A DNA stretch of 64,000 bases. It comes from Paenibacillus turicensis (lineage in GTDB: Bacteria; Bacillota; Bacilli; Paenibacillales; Paenibacillaceae). The notes under the pieces were generated by a model. That model did no database searches and was not told the origin of the DNA. It saw nothing but the letters and a program-made list of their open reading frames with translations. Both the position numbers and the translations under genes were made by a program. Of this stretch, positions 7,998-16,563 are shown piece after piece. Where the stretch lies: assembly GCF_017873435.1 (NCBI RefSeq), contig NZ_JAGGKG010000003.1, positions 62,001 to 126,000 on the forward strand, given 5' to 3'. Position 1 is the stretch's first letter; the number at the start of each line of letters is the position of its first letter.

Positions 7998-8864
7998 CTA
8001 TAAATTAGCTAACCTTGATTTTAACTTCGGAAACACGTTTAGTGCATTGGAGTAAAAAACTTCTTCCCAATGAGGTTCCGGAATTAAATTTTTAACAAAT
8101 TCAATATAAGCTCCAACTGGAATCAATGGCCAATCTGTGCCAAACAATACTTTGTCATATCGCTCAGCAAAGACGAGCGCACGACGGAAATGATCGGTAT
8201 ATGTCTGCTCCTTCATCAGTCGCTGCACCTTAGCCGCATCGCCAACGATCCAGCCTGATAAATCTGCATATAGGTTTTCATTTTTTTCAAGCATTGCCGC
8301 TGTATCCATCACCCAAGGATCACCTAGATGACAAATCATAAACGTAATATCCCGATGCTTCATGATGGCTTCCTCCATCGCTAGTGGATGTGAGTATTTG
8401 AGTAAACCTTGATCAGAATAGGTCAATCCACCATGAATGACGATGGGAACATCATATTTTGCTGCTAGCTTATACACAGGATCATAGATGGGATCATGAA
8501 CAGCGTAATGATAATATCCTGCGTATAGCTTAATTCCTACGACATGGCTCTGCTGTAGCGCTTGCTCTAACTGTACCAATTGGCCTTCCTCATGCAGTGT
8601 ATGTGGATTAATGCCTACACAAGTAAAAACGTTAGCAGGGAGGGGGGCACTTAGATCAAGTCCCATCGGATTTTTGGCTGTTAGATCAGGGAAGCCACCT
8701 TCCTGTGTTTCTGTCACCCCCATACCAATCGCGGCGATCACCCCTGCCTGCTGGAATTCTGCCGCTAAGCCAGGGGCAGAATAATCAATGTGAGCTAACG
8801 ATTTTGCAGTATCATGAAAGCTTGCTATATTTGAAAAATGAATATGAGCATCAATGATTTTCAA
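7998..8864 (-). CDS. Amidohydrolase-family TIM-barrel protein
   Basis: A metal-dependent hydrolase or decarboxylase of the amidohydrolase-2 group, 288 residues. It shows DAHIH at the N-terminus (metal ligands), GIKLYAGYYHY, VPIVIHGG, FMICHLGDPWVMD and LFGTDWPLIP, the expected order of barrel-end His and Asp ligands. The substrate cannot be read from sequence. It is 22 bases downstream of the GNAT fusion gene on the same strand and probably shares its transcript and the LacI gene upstream. This suggests a role in processing a sugar-derived or lactone-like compound, but that is inference. Confidence 0.8.
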   Translation of the reverse strand: MKIIDAHIHFSNIASFHDTAKSLAHIDYSAPGLAAEFQQAGVIAAIGMGVTETQEGGFPDLTAKNPMGLDLSAPLPANVFTCVGINPHTLHEEGQLVQLEQALQQSHVVGIKLYAGYYHYAVHDPIYDPVYKLAAKYDVPIVIHGGLTYSDQGLLKYSHPLAMEEAIMKHRDITFMICHLGDPWVMDTAAMLEKNENLYADLSGWIVGDAAKVQRLMKEQTYTDHFRRALVFAERYDKVLFGTDWPLIPVGAYIEFVKNLIPEPHWEEVFYSNALNVFPKLKSRLANL

Positions 8865-8886
8865 GTTGCCTTACCTCCAATATTGA

Positions 8887-11800
8887 TTATGAGAGCGTAA
8901 ATGTGATGTTTAATAAATCAGCGTAAGCTGCTTTTGATGCTTCTAGCTCATTTAGGACATAAAATTGTGGGTTGGTTAAAAAATGAGCGCCATGCTTGGC
9001 TTGATGCTCATGACCCGTAATTGAAGAAATCACTTGATTATCAATATAGCTATAGCAGTTTCCTTTATTAGGCTTGCTAACTAAAGTTAGCTTTTGCCCT
9101 CTTTCAGTGGAATAATAGTGGATCACATCATCAAAGGTAAACTCCATATCCGCTGTACCCACTTTATATTGGATATTGTCACCTTGGTCATTTTGATATA
9201 AAACTCGGCTATGACCTAGTTCCTCTGCTGTCTTAAAATAGCTCCATGTTAGCATACACAAAGGATGATAAGAAGTATTAGTCTGCTGCTCCACTTCAAT
9301 GACGGTAGCCAAAACAGGAACACCTGGCAGCAATAAGAAATATTGATGATAAATAAGACCCTTATAAATCTCATTTTTTTCAATCGAAATCGTCATTTTA
9401 ATGCCTGTCCACACATTCCCTTTGTTGTCATGAAGCTTAGCAAATTCAGCCCACCGTTTTTCTTCCATTAGTGAGAGGAGAGAAATATTGTTAGGTTGCG
9501 TGGAAATTCCACCAAGCCAAGGGTTCCACCACGCTTTTGGTTGTACTTTTGGAAAAGAAGCATCTAGCCATTCTTGCTCTTTATAGCGTAATGAGAACAA
9601 AGAAGGGGCATAATCGGAACTTGCTGAAATTGTAATGCTCCCATTACTTACAGTCAAAACTGGTTTTTCTTGCTCTATAATTTCTTGTTGTACAATCTCT
9701 TCCGTACCTATAGGGAAAATAACGGATTGCTTTTGTAATAGAAAGGTTTCAAAGTCCAAAGTGCTTTCTACGATATCCATTGTCATTCCCGTATCCCCAT
9801 CAGAAGTTGAAGCACAAGCAATGTTCTGACGATTAGTAGAAAATTGGATCTCACTTGGATTGTTTTCAAGCTGAACAGGGTAGGTATGAGTAGCAATACT
9901 ACCAAGCTTCGAGCTTATCGTAACAGCGCCAGTTAAGCTTGTTTTTTTATGTTCGTATAACTTTATTTGTAGGGTATCGCTTATAAACGGATTCCCATCA
10001 TTTAAAATATACTCCATCGGTTTACTTAATGGTGGAGAAGGAGGCACTTGGGTTTTACGAACATAATCTCTAAATTCTCCCCATTCTGAAAATGTACCTA
10101 CACTAAAAATGTAAGGGGCACTATCGGCATAACTACCTGCTTGTAGCGAACCTATCTTTTGATGAGTAGCATGTTGATAACCTTCCTTTTTCAAGCTACA
10201 TTGCTCTGGCCAACTCATTCCATATCTTCCTGCATCCGTATACGTGAACATCCAGTTTTCTGTAAAGCGTTCAGCTTTGTAATAGTTTCTATCTTTTGCA
10301 TAAGGAGGTTGTCTAAGATCAAGAAATTGATGATTATAAGGTAAAATTGAGTTCTCTATACTAAAATAAAACTTTTCCTTTAGCTCCAGCGCTTCTGAAA
10401 TGGCCTGCTGAGATAAGTTATGAATTCGATAATAGAGCGTTGCGAGTCCATTATTATAAAGGCTTACATAAGCAATAAGCTGTACATTGTCATATCCTGC
10501 TAGCGCATAATGTGCTTCCAGAACAATGCTGTCACTCATTACGTTAAAGCTGACCTCAAGTGGAGGTTTTTGATCGTATTTATTGCTAAAGGGTGGACCT
10601 AGCTTGGCAAGAGGTAAACTTGCGACAACATGATTATGACGCACATCAATGATGGAGATTTCATTTTGATAGCGATTAAGGCTTGCTATGCGATTTCCGT
10701 TACCAATGACCCATTGATGGCTATTTTCACCAGAAAATACACCACTTCGCCCATAAACAAGTGTAGTTAACTCACTTTCTACCCTTGCTTGCTCATTTTC
10801 TAACTGAACTGTGATCTGAAGAGGTTCGGTATACAACCCATATTGAGTTACTAACCCTTGTACGGGAAGGCTATAACGTCCTTTGGCAGGAATCGTTAGC
10901 GTATACACTTGATCATCAAAAGCGATCAAATCATTAGTAGGTAAAGTAAAAGTAGTGACAACCTCCTCATCATAATGATTTTCTAACGTAAGCTGGAAGG
11001 TGACTTGCTGTCCTAAGTAAAATTCGCTTTGCTCTGAGCCCATCGTGAGCTTAATCGGAAAAACAGGATAAACCCCCGTTTTAAAGCTTGCTTGTAGACC
11101 GTTAATAAGAACATTTGTCTCGACAATAGGATGCGTACGCCATTTATTAATTTCCTGCTGGATTGGCTGTACCAAGAAATGCCCTTCGATCACGGTTTTA
11201 TCTTGTACTTCTATCGTTTCGTTCAAATCAAACTGAATATTTTTATTAGAAATCCCTTCAAGGGATACTTGTAATGGTTTTCCGCTTTTATTGTGAATGG
11301 TATAGATGATAGGATAGCTTGTACCATAAGGTAATTTGTGCTGAGGAATATCAGCTTTAATTAAATAATCGTTAGTTTCGATTAAACGAATGCCCCGACC
11401 TGTACGCTCAAAATCCATTTTAAGCAGCTGCCCATCATGCTCCCAATGATAAGTGAAGTAATCAAACCCATTAATATGCTCCCCATCTGGCTGAACAGTA
11501 AGGTCACGTTTCCCATCTGCATACCAATCTGCAGTATCAAAATAAGCACGAACAGCCTCTGTCTGCAAAACGGTAGGAATGAAATTCATTAAATGGGTTG
11601 TCTCATCTCTTTTTTCCCAAAAGAAGCCACATTTCTTATACGTGGGTACTGCCTTCGTATTTCCTGGCCATGTGTACAAATCTACTCTTGGCCAACCAAG
11701 CTCGATTGTAGCCTTTACTGCTCTAAGTACAAGTGCCTTCCCAACCTTACGTCCATGAAAATCAGGTCTAACATTAAGTAAAGCAATATATAACGCGCCT

Positions 11801-12027
11801 TCATCTTCTTGATAGTAGTTAAAGCTACAGTAGCCAACAACCTCCTCACCTGCTAGTGCTAAAAAAACATGTAAATGCTTATTTTGCGCCTCGTCACGCT
11901 GAACGTCTTGCCCTGTACGTACTACATTTCCGCCACCCCAGCTCTCATTGCTTTGATTCCACATGTCTGCAATGGAGTCAGCATACTTAGGCTCATATTC
12001 TACAATCGTAATGTTTGCAGCTGTCAT
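8887..12027 (-). CDS. Giant fusion: GNAT acetyltransferase plus large beta-sandwich region
   Basis: The 1046-residue protein starts with a complete GNAT domain (about 1-150). This includes VVGYCSFNYYQEDEGALYIA, then NVRPDFHGRKVGKALVLRAV (the acetyl-CoA loop) and VPTYKKCGFFWEKR. About 890 residues follow, dominated by beta-strand-like sequence with repeated immunoglobulin-like stretches (for example YPIIYTIHNKSGKPLQVSL, and QVTFQLTLENHYDEEVVTTF near 340). A C-terminal part with many aromatics (about 780-1046, KAWWNPWLGG) recalls sugar-mutarotase or glycosidase accessory folds. There is no signal peptide, so it is cytoplasmic. It sits between a LacI regulator and an amidohydrolase in an apparent operon within a mannoside island. 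An acetyl transfer to or from a sugar is possible, but function is unknown. Confidence 0.75.
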   Translation of the reverse strand: MTAANITIVEYEPKYADSIADMWNQSNESWGGGNVVRTGQDVQRDEAQNKHLHVFLALAGEEVVGYCSFNYYQEDEGALYIALLNVRPDFHGRKVGKALVLRAVKATIELGWPRVDLYTWPGNTKAVPTYKKCGFFWEKRDETTHLMNFIPTVLQTEAVRAYFDTADWYADGKRDLTVQPDGEHINGFDYFTYHWEHDGQLLKMDFERTGRGIRLIETNDYLIKADIPQHKLPYGTSYPIIYTIHNKSGKPLQVSLEGISNKNIQFDLNETIEVQDKTVIEGHFLVQPIQQEINKWRTHPIVETNVLINGLQASFKTGVYPVFPIKLTMGSEQSEFYLGQQVTFQLTLENHYDEEVVTTFTLPTNDLIAFDDQVYTLTIPAKGRYSLPVQGLVTQYGLYTEPLQITVQLENEQARVESELTTLVYGRSGVFSGENSHQWVIGNGNRIASLNRYQNEISIIDVRHNHVVASLPLAKLGPPFSNKYDQKPPLEVSFNVMSDSIVLEAHYALAGYDNVQLIAYVSLYNNGLATLYYRIHNLSQQAISEALELKEKFYFSIENSILPYNHQFLDLRQPPYAKDRNYYKAERFTENWMFTYTDAGRYGMSWPEQCSLKKEGYQHATHQKIGSLQAGSYADSAPYIFSVGTFSEWGEFRDYVRKTQVPPSPPLSKPMEYILNDGNPFISDTLQIKLYEHKKTSLTGAVTISSKLGSIATHTYPVQLENNPSEIQFSTNRQNIACASTSDGDTGMTMDIVESTLDFETFLLQKQSVIFPIGTEEIVQQEIIEQEKPVLTVSNGSITISASSDYAPSLFSLRYKEQEWLDASFPKVQPKAWWNPWLGGISTQPNNISLLSLMEEKRWAEFAKLHDNKGNVWTGIKMTISIEKNEIYKGLIYHQYFLLLPGVPVLATVIEVEQQTNTSYHPLCMLTWSYFKTAEELGHSRVLYQNDQGDNIQYKVGTADMEFTFDDVIHYYSTERGQKLTLVSKPNKGNCYSYIDNQVISSITGHEHQAKHGAHFLTNPQFYVLNELEASKAAYADLLNITFTLS

Positions 12028-12132
12028 TCTTTACTTCGACCTCCTGTCGGATCAATAAGCATCTTATAGATTGGATGAATTTGTAATTCATTATCATCAT
12101 AAACGATTTAATAGGCTAACCACAATTAACAT

Positions 12133-13167
12133 TTACTTAACATTTTGAACAGAATCGCGGTGGATGATGTTGCCTTGCACTAACACACGTCCCAATTTAA
12201 GACTTGGGGAAGAGATCTTATCGATGATATATTTCACAGCGATACTCGACATCTGCTCAAAGTTCACTTCCATCGTAGTAAGATGAGGTGTTGCAATTGT
12301 GGCATATATATCATTGTCAAAACCAACAACGGAGCAATCCTTTGGCACAGCATAACCTTTGCTGTTAAGCTTTTGTATTAATAAGTAAGCGATTTGATCG
12401 CAGTTACACACAAATGCGGTTGGCATATTCTGAGGCGAATTAGGAAGATCAGAATTAGGCAACTCAAGCTCGATGTATTTTCCACGCTCATCTCGATCAG
12501 ATATAACTAAGTTCTCATCTAACTTAATGTTATGTTCAAGCAATGATTTGTAATAACCAAGGTAACGATCCTGTATACTGCTAGTGGAATTAATATTTCC
12601 TACATAAGCAATTTTGGTATGACCTTGTGAAATTAAATAATTCGTTAGTTCGTAAGCTCCATAAAAGTTATCTGTCACAATCGCATCAATATCTGAATGC
12701 TCATCATAAAAATCAAGAAATACTTTTGGTAAATCCATTTCTTGTACGAGTTGAATGTAGCCTTTGCTGATTTGACCTAAAATGATAAGCCCATCTACCT
12801 TTTTTTCAGCATAGATTTTGGGGATTTGCAATTGCTCCTCGTCTTGATCACTTAAAATACTCAATATGCCAAAATAACCGGCTTGCTCAAGTAACAATGA
12901 AATTTGCTTATAAACGATCAGGTAAAAAGATTGAGCTAGTCCTGTGAAGCGTTCTGGAATAATGACGCCGATATTATGGGACAATCCTTCCTTCATCGCT
13001 TTTGCTGTTGTGTTGTAGCGATAACCCATTTGCGCCGCAAGCTGCTTTATTTTTAGTTTAAGCTCGTCACTTACCCCTTCTTTATCACTTAGTGCCTTGG
13101 AAACGGTAACCGTACTAACCCCTAGTTTGTTTGCAATATCACGCATCGTAATGTTATTTTTCATCAT
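12133..13167 (-). CDS. LacI-family transcriptional regulator (second)
   Basis: A 344-residue LacI-type regulator. The helix-turn-helix reads ITMRDIANKLGVSTVTVSKA, followed by LSDKEGVSDELKLKIKQLAA. The sensor domain has NIGVIIPERF, DGLIILGQISKGY, IDAIVTDNFYGAYELTNYL and CSVVGFDNDIYATIATPHLT. Two adjacent ATGs (13167 and 13164) follow GGAGGA; the inner one has better spacing. It is first in a minus-strand unit with the GNAT fusion (105-base gap) and the amidohydrolase. A near-perfect palindrome at 13532-13549, on the far side of the intergenic region, is a candidate target controlling the divergent GH130/esterase genes. The ligand is unknown. Confidence 0.92.
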   Translation of the reverse strand: MMKNNITMRDIANKLGVSTVTVSKALSDKEGVSDELKLKIKQLAAQMGYRYNTTAKAMKEGLSHNIGVIIPERFTGLAQSFYLIVYKQISLLLEQAGYFGILSILSDQDEEQLQIPKIYAEKKVDGLIILGQISKGYIQLVQEMDLPKVFLDFYDEHSDIDAIVTDNFYGAYELTNYLISQGHTKIAYVGNINSTSSIQDRYLGYYKSLLEHNIKLDENLVISDRDERGKYIELELPNSDLPNSPQNMPTAFVCNCDQIAYLLIQKLNSKGYAVPKDCSVVGFDNDIYATIATPHLTTMEVNFEQMSSIAVKYIIDKISSPSLKLGRVLVQGNIIHRDSVQNVK

Positions 13168-13227
13168 GTATCCTCCATTTATCCTATAGGTATGTGTAGT
13201 TGAATTAAGGATCTAACTAAAATTAGT

Positions 13228-13403
13228 GGTTGCCAATAATGGAGATGGAAGGCTACAAGACAGAGGGTTCTTCCGATCATTGTTAAAACCAGATTCCTTA
13301 GATTTTAATGATTACTTGATGGATGAAATCTGATTTTAAGAGATGAACGTTCCACTTCTCCAGAATCCCTCTGTCTCTTCGCAAAGTTAGGATGTTGTCA
13401 ACC
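13228..13403. repeat. Diverged dispersed repeat, copy H, with long inverted arms
   Basis: The outer ends GGTTGCCAA (13228-13236) and TTGTCAACC (13395-13403) are inverted with one mismatch. Inner arms GACAGAGGGTTCTT (13259-13272) and AGAATCCCTCTGTC (13362-13375) pair along 13 of 14 positions. The left half aligns with copies C and D (GGAAGGCTAC, CAGAGGGT, then CATTGTTAA). The right half (TTTTAAGAGATGAACGTTCC, then GAATCCCTCTGTCTCTTCGC) aligns with copy D and copy G. It lies in the 468-base gap between the LacI gene and the small membrane protein gene. Confidence 0.65.
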
Positions 13404-13531
13404 AATAATTTAAATGATGATCCATAATTCAAGGTTGAATTTAAGTAAATCTTAATGAGATGTGAACCTATATGTAATAAGTAGTATACAACATATTGAC
13501 GTGTAAACGTATTCATTATATGATTAAATTG

Positions 13532-13549
13532 TAAGTTAACGATAACTTA
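13532..13549. promoter_or_regulatory. LacI-type operator candidate (near-perfect palindrome with central CG)
   Basis: TAAGTTAACGATAACTTA matches its own reverse complement at 16 of 18 positions and is centred on CG, the hallmark of LacI-family operators. It lies about 90 bases upstream of the small membrane protein gene and 430 bases upstream of the GH130 gene. A second, shorter palindrome, TAACTTAAAGTTA, follows at 13589-13601. The likely binder is the adjacent LacI protein. Confidence 0.6.
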
Positions 13550-13635
13550 ATTTTAACCTAACTAATTACTTCACTGACAAAATTAAATTAACTTAAAGTT
13601 ATAATTGGAGGTGATAAGAGATTCATAAACTTATT

Positions 13636-13914
13636 GTGAAGCATAAATTATTAATTGTTTTAAGCTTCATATATTCACTTATTTGGGTTCCAATTGGACT
13701 AATCACTTATTTGAATTTACTTTCATATATCCCTAGCCTTGCTGCTATTTCTGGAATTGCAGGAACTAAGTATGTTCTTTACTTTCTGTGGGGAGTCCCT
13801 TTGTTAGCTACTTTATTGGTATTGCTATTTAGCAAGAAGAGTGCGGTTAAGGTTTCTCTAGTGTCGTTTTCGATTGGAACTATCTTTTTCACAATGATGA
13901 TTACCTTTCGCTAA
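13636..13914 (+). CDS. Small hydrophobic membrane protein, function unknown
   Basis: A 92-residue protein with three hydrophobic segments (about 5-27, 45-62 and 70-90) and almost no polar domain; I recognise no family. The reading frame offers GTG at 13636, but the clear ribosome binding site GGAGGTGAT (13607-13615) is 20 bases away from it. In-frame ATT codons at 13621 and 13633 are the only codons closer, so the true start is uncertain and could be a rare ATT. It is on the same strand as GH130, 63 bases upstream, and may belong to its transcript. Confidence 0.5.
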   Translation: MKHKLLIVLSFIYSLIWVPIGLITYLNLLSYIPSLAAISGIAGTKYVLYFLWGVPLLATLLVLLFSKKSAVKVSLVSFSIGTIFFTMMITFR

Positions 13915-13977
13915 AGGTTAATAATTACTTAACAAGGCTAGCTATTGTAATTTTTTAATATGAGGGGAGTTTTTATA

Positions 13978-15000
13978 ATGTCAGAGGTACGAATTATTGG
14001 AGAAGCTTTAAAAAATATGCCATGGCAAGAAAAGCCAGCTGGAGCACAAGGCCCTGTATGGAGACATCAGCAAAATCCAGTGATTGAACGCAACCCTGTG
14101 GAAGGGATTTCTAGAATATTTAATAGCGCTGTAAATGTGTATGGGGATCAATTTGTTGGTGTGTTTCGTGCCGAGTCTCCTAACAGTCGTCCTCAGTTAC
14201 ACTTGGGCTGGAGTGAAGATGCTTTGGATTGGAACATTCACAAGGAGCCCATTGAATTTGTAAATGAGCAAGGGGAGTCTTTTAACCCCCGTTCTGCTTA
14301 TGATCCTAGATTAGTTAAGGTGGAAGACGAGTATTACATCATTTGGTGTACGGATTTTTATGGTGCAGCGATTGGTATGGCAAGAACAAAAGATTTTAAA
14401 ACGTTTGTACGTTTAGGAAATCCATTTCTACCATTTAATCGTAATGGTGTGTTGTTCCCACGTAAAATAAACGATAACTTCATTATGTTATCCCGCCCAA
14501 GTGATAGCGGTCATACCCCGTTTGGTGACATTTTTATAAGTGAGAGTCCTGACCTTGTGTATTGGGGTAAACATAAGCATGTGATGAGCAGAGGTGGTTA
14601 TGGCTGGTGGCAAAACGTTAAAATTGGTGGTGGTCCTGCTCCCATTGAGACGACCGAAGGCTGGCTAATGTTTTATCATGGGGTAACTGGAACATGTAAC
14701 GGGTTTGTGTATAGTATGGGTGTTGCTATTTTAGATATAAATGAACCTTCTAAAGTGAAGTATCGCTGTCAAAATTTTGTTTTGACTCCTGAAGAATGGT
14801 ACGAAGAACGTGGGTTTGTAAATAATGTCGTGTTTCCATGTGCAACACTTCATGATGCGGAAACTGGAAAAATTGCGATTTATTATGGTGCGGCAGATAC
14901 TTATGTTGGTGTAGCTTATACAACAGTACAGGAAATTGTGGAGTATTGTATTGCAAACCACGAGCAAGTGGGCGAGGATGCAGAGCTTGGATTGATTTAG
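13978..15000 (+). CDS. Beta-mannoside phosphorylase (GH130, subfamily 2-like)
   Basis: Predicted cytoplasmic phosphorylase removing mannose as mannose-1-phosphate from beta-1,4-manno-oligosaccharides. In the 340-residue product, GH130 motifs are SAVNVYGDQFVGVFRAES, SAYDPRLVKVEDEYYIIW with the probable catalytic Asp near 109, LPFNRNGVLFPRKI, IGGGPAPIETTEGWLMFYHG, and NNVVFPCATLHD followed by IAIYYGAADTYVGVAY. The ATG at 13978 is preceded by GAGGGGAG; an upstream ATG at 13960 overlaps that site and is rejected. The sequence is clearly different from the GH130 at 4779, lacking the DMRL and CTERKDP signatures, so the two are functionally distinct. Related subfamily members act on other linkages (beta-1,2-mannosides, beta-1,4-mannosyl-N-acetylglucosamine), so the exact substrate is open. 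It is followed 21 bases later by an esterase gene. Confidence 0.82.
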   Translation: MSEVRIIGEALKNMPWQEKPAGAQGPVWRHQQNPVIERNPVEGISRIFNSAVNVYGDQFVGVFRAESPNSRPQLHLGWSEDALDWNIHKEPIEFVNEQGESFNPRSAYDPRLVKVEDEYYIIWCTDFYGAAIGMARTKDFKTFVRLGNPFLPFNRNGVLFPRKINDNFIMLSRPSDSGHTPFGDIFISESPDLVYWGKHKHVMSRGGYGWWQNVKIGGGPAPIETTEGWLMFYHGVTGTCNGFVYSMGVAILDINEPSKVKYRCQNFVLTPEEWYEERGFVNNVVFPCATLHDAETGKIAIYYGAADTYVGVAYTTVQEIVEYCIANHEQVGEDAELGLI

Positions 15001-15021
15001 TTCGGGAGGTTATTTTGTGAT

Positions 15022-16017
15022 ATGAATTTAGAAATGCCTTTAGAGCAATTATACCAATACAAGGGGAGTAGCCCAAAGCCAGATGATTATGACCAATATT
15101 GGGAGCGAGCCTTAACTGAGCTAGACGAACAATCGTTGGATTATGAGCTTGTGCCTGCGGAGTTTCAAAGCCCAATTGCAGAATGCTATCATTTATATTT
15201 TACAGGTGTAGGTGGTGCAAAAGTCCATGCTAAATATGTGAAGTCTACTCCTATGACAGGCGAAGGTGCTACTGCTAGTACAGATACCTGTTCTTCTGCT
15301 GGTGCTGGTGTAGTGCAGTTTCATGGTTACTCTGTCGATAGTGGAGATTGGTCTGATAAAGTGACTCTAGCAGCACATGGAATAACGGTGTTAGCGCTAG
15401 ATTGTCGGGGCCAAGGTGGGCTTTCTCAGGATACTGTTTCCGTTCAAGGGATGACTTTGCGCGGCCATGTTGTACGTGGACTTGGGGATAGCGATCCAGA
15501 TCGCTTATATTATCGAAACGTATTTTTAGATACAGTGCAATGTGTGCGTATATTAATGTCAATGGCACATGTGGATGAAAACAGAATTGGTGTGCAGGGC
15601 GTATCTCAAGGTGGAGCGCTTGCGGTAGCTTGTGCTGCATTAGAGCCACGAGTGAAGCTAGCGGTGTGCGTGTATCCATTTTTAAGTGATTATAAAAAGG
15701 TGTGGCAATCTAGCCTTACAGCCTCTGCTTATGAGGAACTAGCCTATTTTTTTCGGATATATGATCCCAATCATAAGCGAGAAGATGAGATATTTAACAA
15801 ATTAGGTTACATTGATATTCAAAATCTTGCAGAACGTATTCGGGGAAAGGTTTTGTGGCTAATGGGCTTATCCGATCCAATCTGTCCACCTTCAACTCAA
15901 TTCGCAGCATATAACAAAATTACGGCTGAAAAAGAACTTCTGTTATACCATGAATTTGGTCATGAATATTTACCAGGTCAAGGTGATCACATGCTGCAGT
16001 TTTTGTTGAAATTATAA
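15022..16017 (+). CDS. CE7-family acetyl esterase (acetylxylan esterase/cephalosporin C deacetylase type)
   Basis: Alpha/beta-hydrolase of 331 residues that removes acetyl groups from small acetylated sugars in the cytoplasm. Features are the N-terminal MPLEQLYQYKGSSPKPDDYD typical of the family, RGQGG in LALDCRGQGGLSQD, the nucleophile elbow GVQGVSQGGALAVA, and the acid/base partners in MGLSDPICPPSTQ and YHEFGHEYLPGQ. It has no signal peptide. GGGAGGT lies 12 bases before the ATG. Its place directly behind the GH130 phosphorylase suggests deacetylation of mannan- or xylan-derived oligosaccharides. A short Ala/Ser/Thr-rich insertion (about residues 80-94, GEGATASTDTCSSAGAG) is unusual for the family and looks like a loop expansion. 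Confidence 0.87.
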   Translation: MNLEMPLEQLYQYKGSSPKPDDYDQYWERALTELDEQSLDYELVPAEFQSPIAECYHLYFTGVGGAKVHAKYVKSTPMTGEGATASTDTCSSAGAGVVQFHGYSVDSGDWSDKVTLAAHGITVLALDCRGQGGLSQDTVSVQGMTLRGHVVRGLGDSDPDRLYYRNVFLDTVQCVRILMSMAHVDENRIGVQGVSQGGALAVACAALEPRVKLAVCVYPFLSDYKKVWQSSLTASAYEELAYFFRIYDPNHKREDEIFNKLGYIDIQNLAERIRGKVLWLMGLSDPICPPSTQFAAYNKITAEKELLLYHEFGHEYLPGQGDHMLQFLLKL

Positions 16018-16025
16018 TTAAAGTA

Positions 16026-16157
16026 GGCTCAACATAATAAACAGTGCTTGACAATGTGATGCGAGAAGAGGCTACGGTACAGAGAGTGGCTTCAACCGCT
16101 GTTAAAGTGGTTTATGCTCTCCTCCGCTTCGTTTGCCTATTGTCAAGCACTGATTTT
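16026..16157 (+). repeat. Dispersed intergenic repeat, copy C (best example)
   Basis: Starts GGCTCAACATAATAAACAGT, continues GCTTGACAATGTGATGCGAG, then AAGAGGCTACGGTACAGAGA, GTGGCTTCAACCGCTGTTAA and CCTCCGCTTCGTTTGCCTAT, and closes TTGTCAAGCACTGATTTT. CAGTGCTTGACAAT near the left and ATTGTCAAGCACTG near the right are perfect inverted repeats. It starts nine bases after the esterase stop codon. Confidence 0.82.
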
Positions 16158-16158
16158 G

Positions 16159-16207
16159 AAAAACCAACTGTTACCTTGTTGTTTTACAGGGAATTAGCTG
16201 GTTTTTT
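16159..16207. terminator. Bidirectional intrinsic terminator
   Basis: AAAAACCAACT (16159-16169) pairs with AGCTGGTTTTTT (16196-16207) with one G-U pair. A-tract and T-tract flank both sides, so it can end both the esterase transcript and the opposing small membrane gene. Confidence 0.65.
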
Positions 16208-16463
16208 ATTTTGATTTTAATCTTTGTATCATTTTATCTAGCGCAAAGCCTATCAAAAACCAAAATAAGAGGGTTATGACATAAATTAAGGAAGTGGGAA
16301 AAGGGATCTTGCGTACAGCAGGAAAGTTTATGGCTAACCACATTACAGGGCTGGTCAAGGCTAGGAGGATATTGTAATCATCATGTTGAGTAAAATTAAT
16401 AATAACGACGCTGACTGCCAAAAACGTAAGCCAGAAACGAAATGAATTTAACCATTTACGCAT
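16206..16463 (-). CDS. Small membrane protein, function unknown
   Basis: An 85-residue protein (MRKWLNSFRFWLTFLAVSVV at the start) with two to three hydrophobic segments separated by NFTQHDDYN and a short charged loop, ending in a basic tail DKMIQRLKSK. I recognise no family. GGAG 9 bases before the ATG at 16463 supports this start over the upstream TTG. It is divergent from lepA and convergent with the esterase gene. Confidence 0.6.
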   Translation of the reverse strand: MRKWLNSFRFWLTFLAVSVVIINFTQHDDYNILLALTSPVMWLAINFPAVRKIPFPTSLIYVITLLFWFLIGFALDKMIQRLKSK

Positions 16464-16563
16464 AAATCTAATCTCCAATCGAGAAAAGTTGTAAGTTTAC
16501 AATAGCATAGAAGCTATTTGCTGCCTAATGAAGTGCTAATTTGTTCAGCCCTAACGCTTGGCA

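Noticed and set aside
14750..15175. Minus-strand 141-codon frame across the GH130/esterase junction
   Set aside because: It lies opposite two well-supported genes, lacks a ribosome binding site and has His/Gln-rich composition typical of antisense translation.
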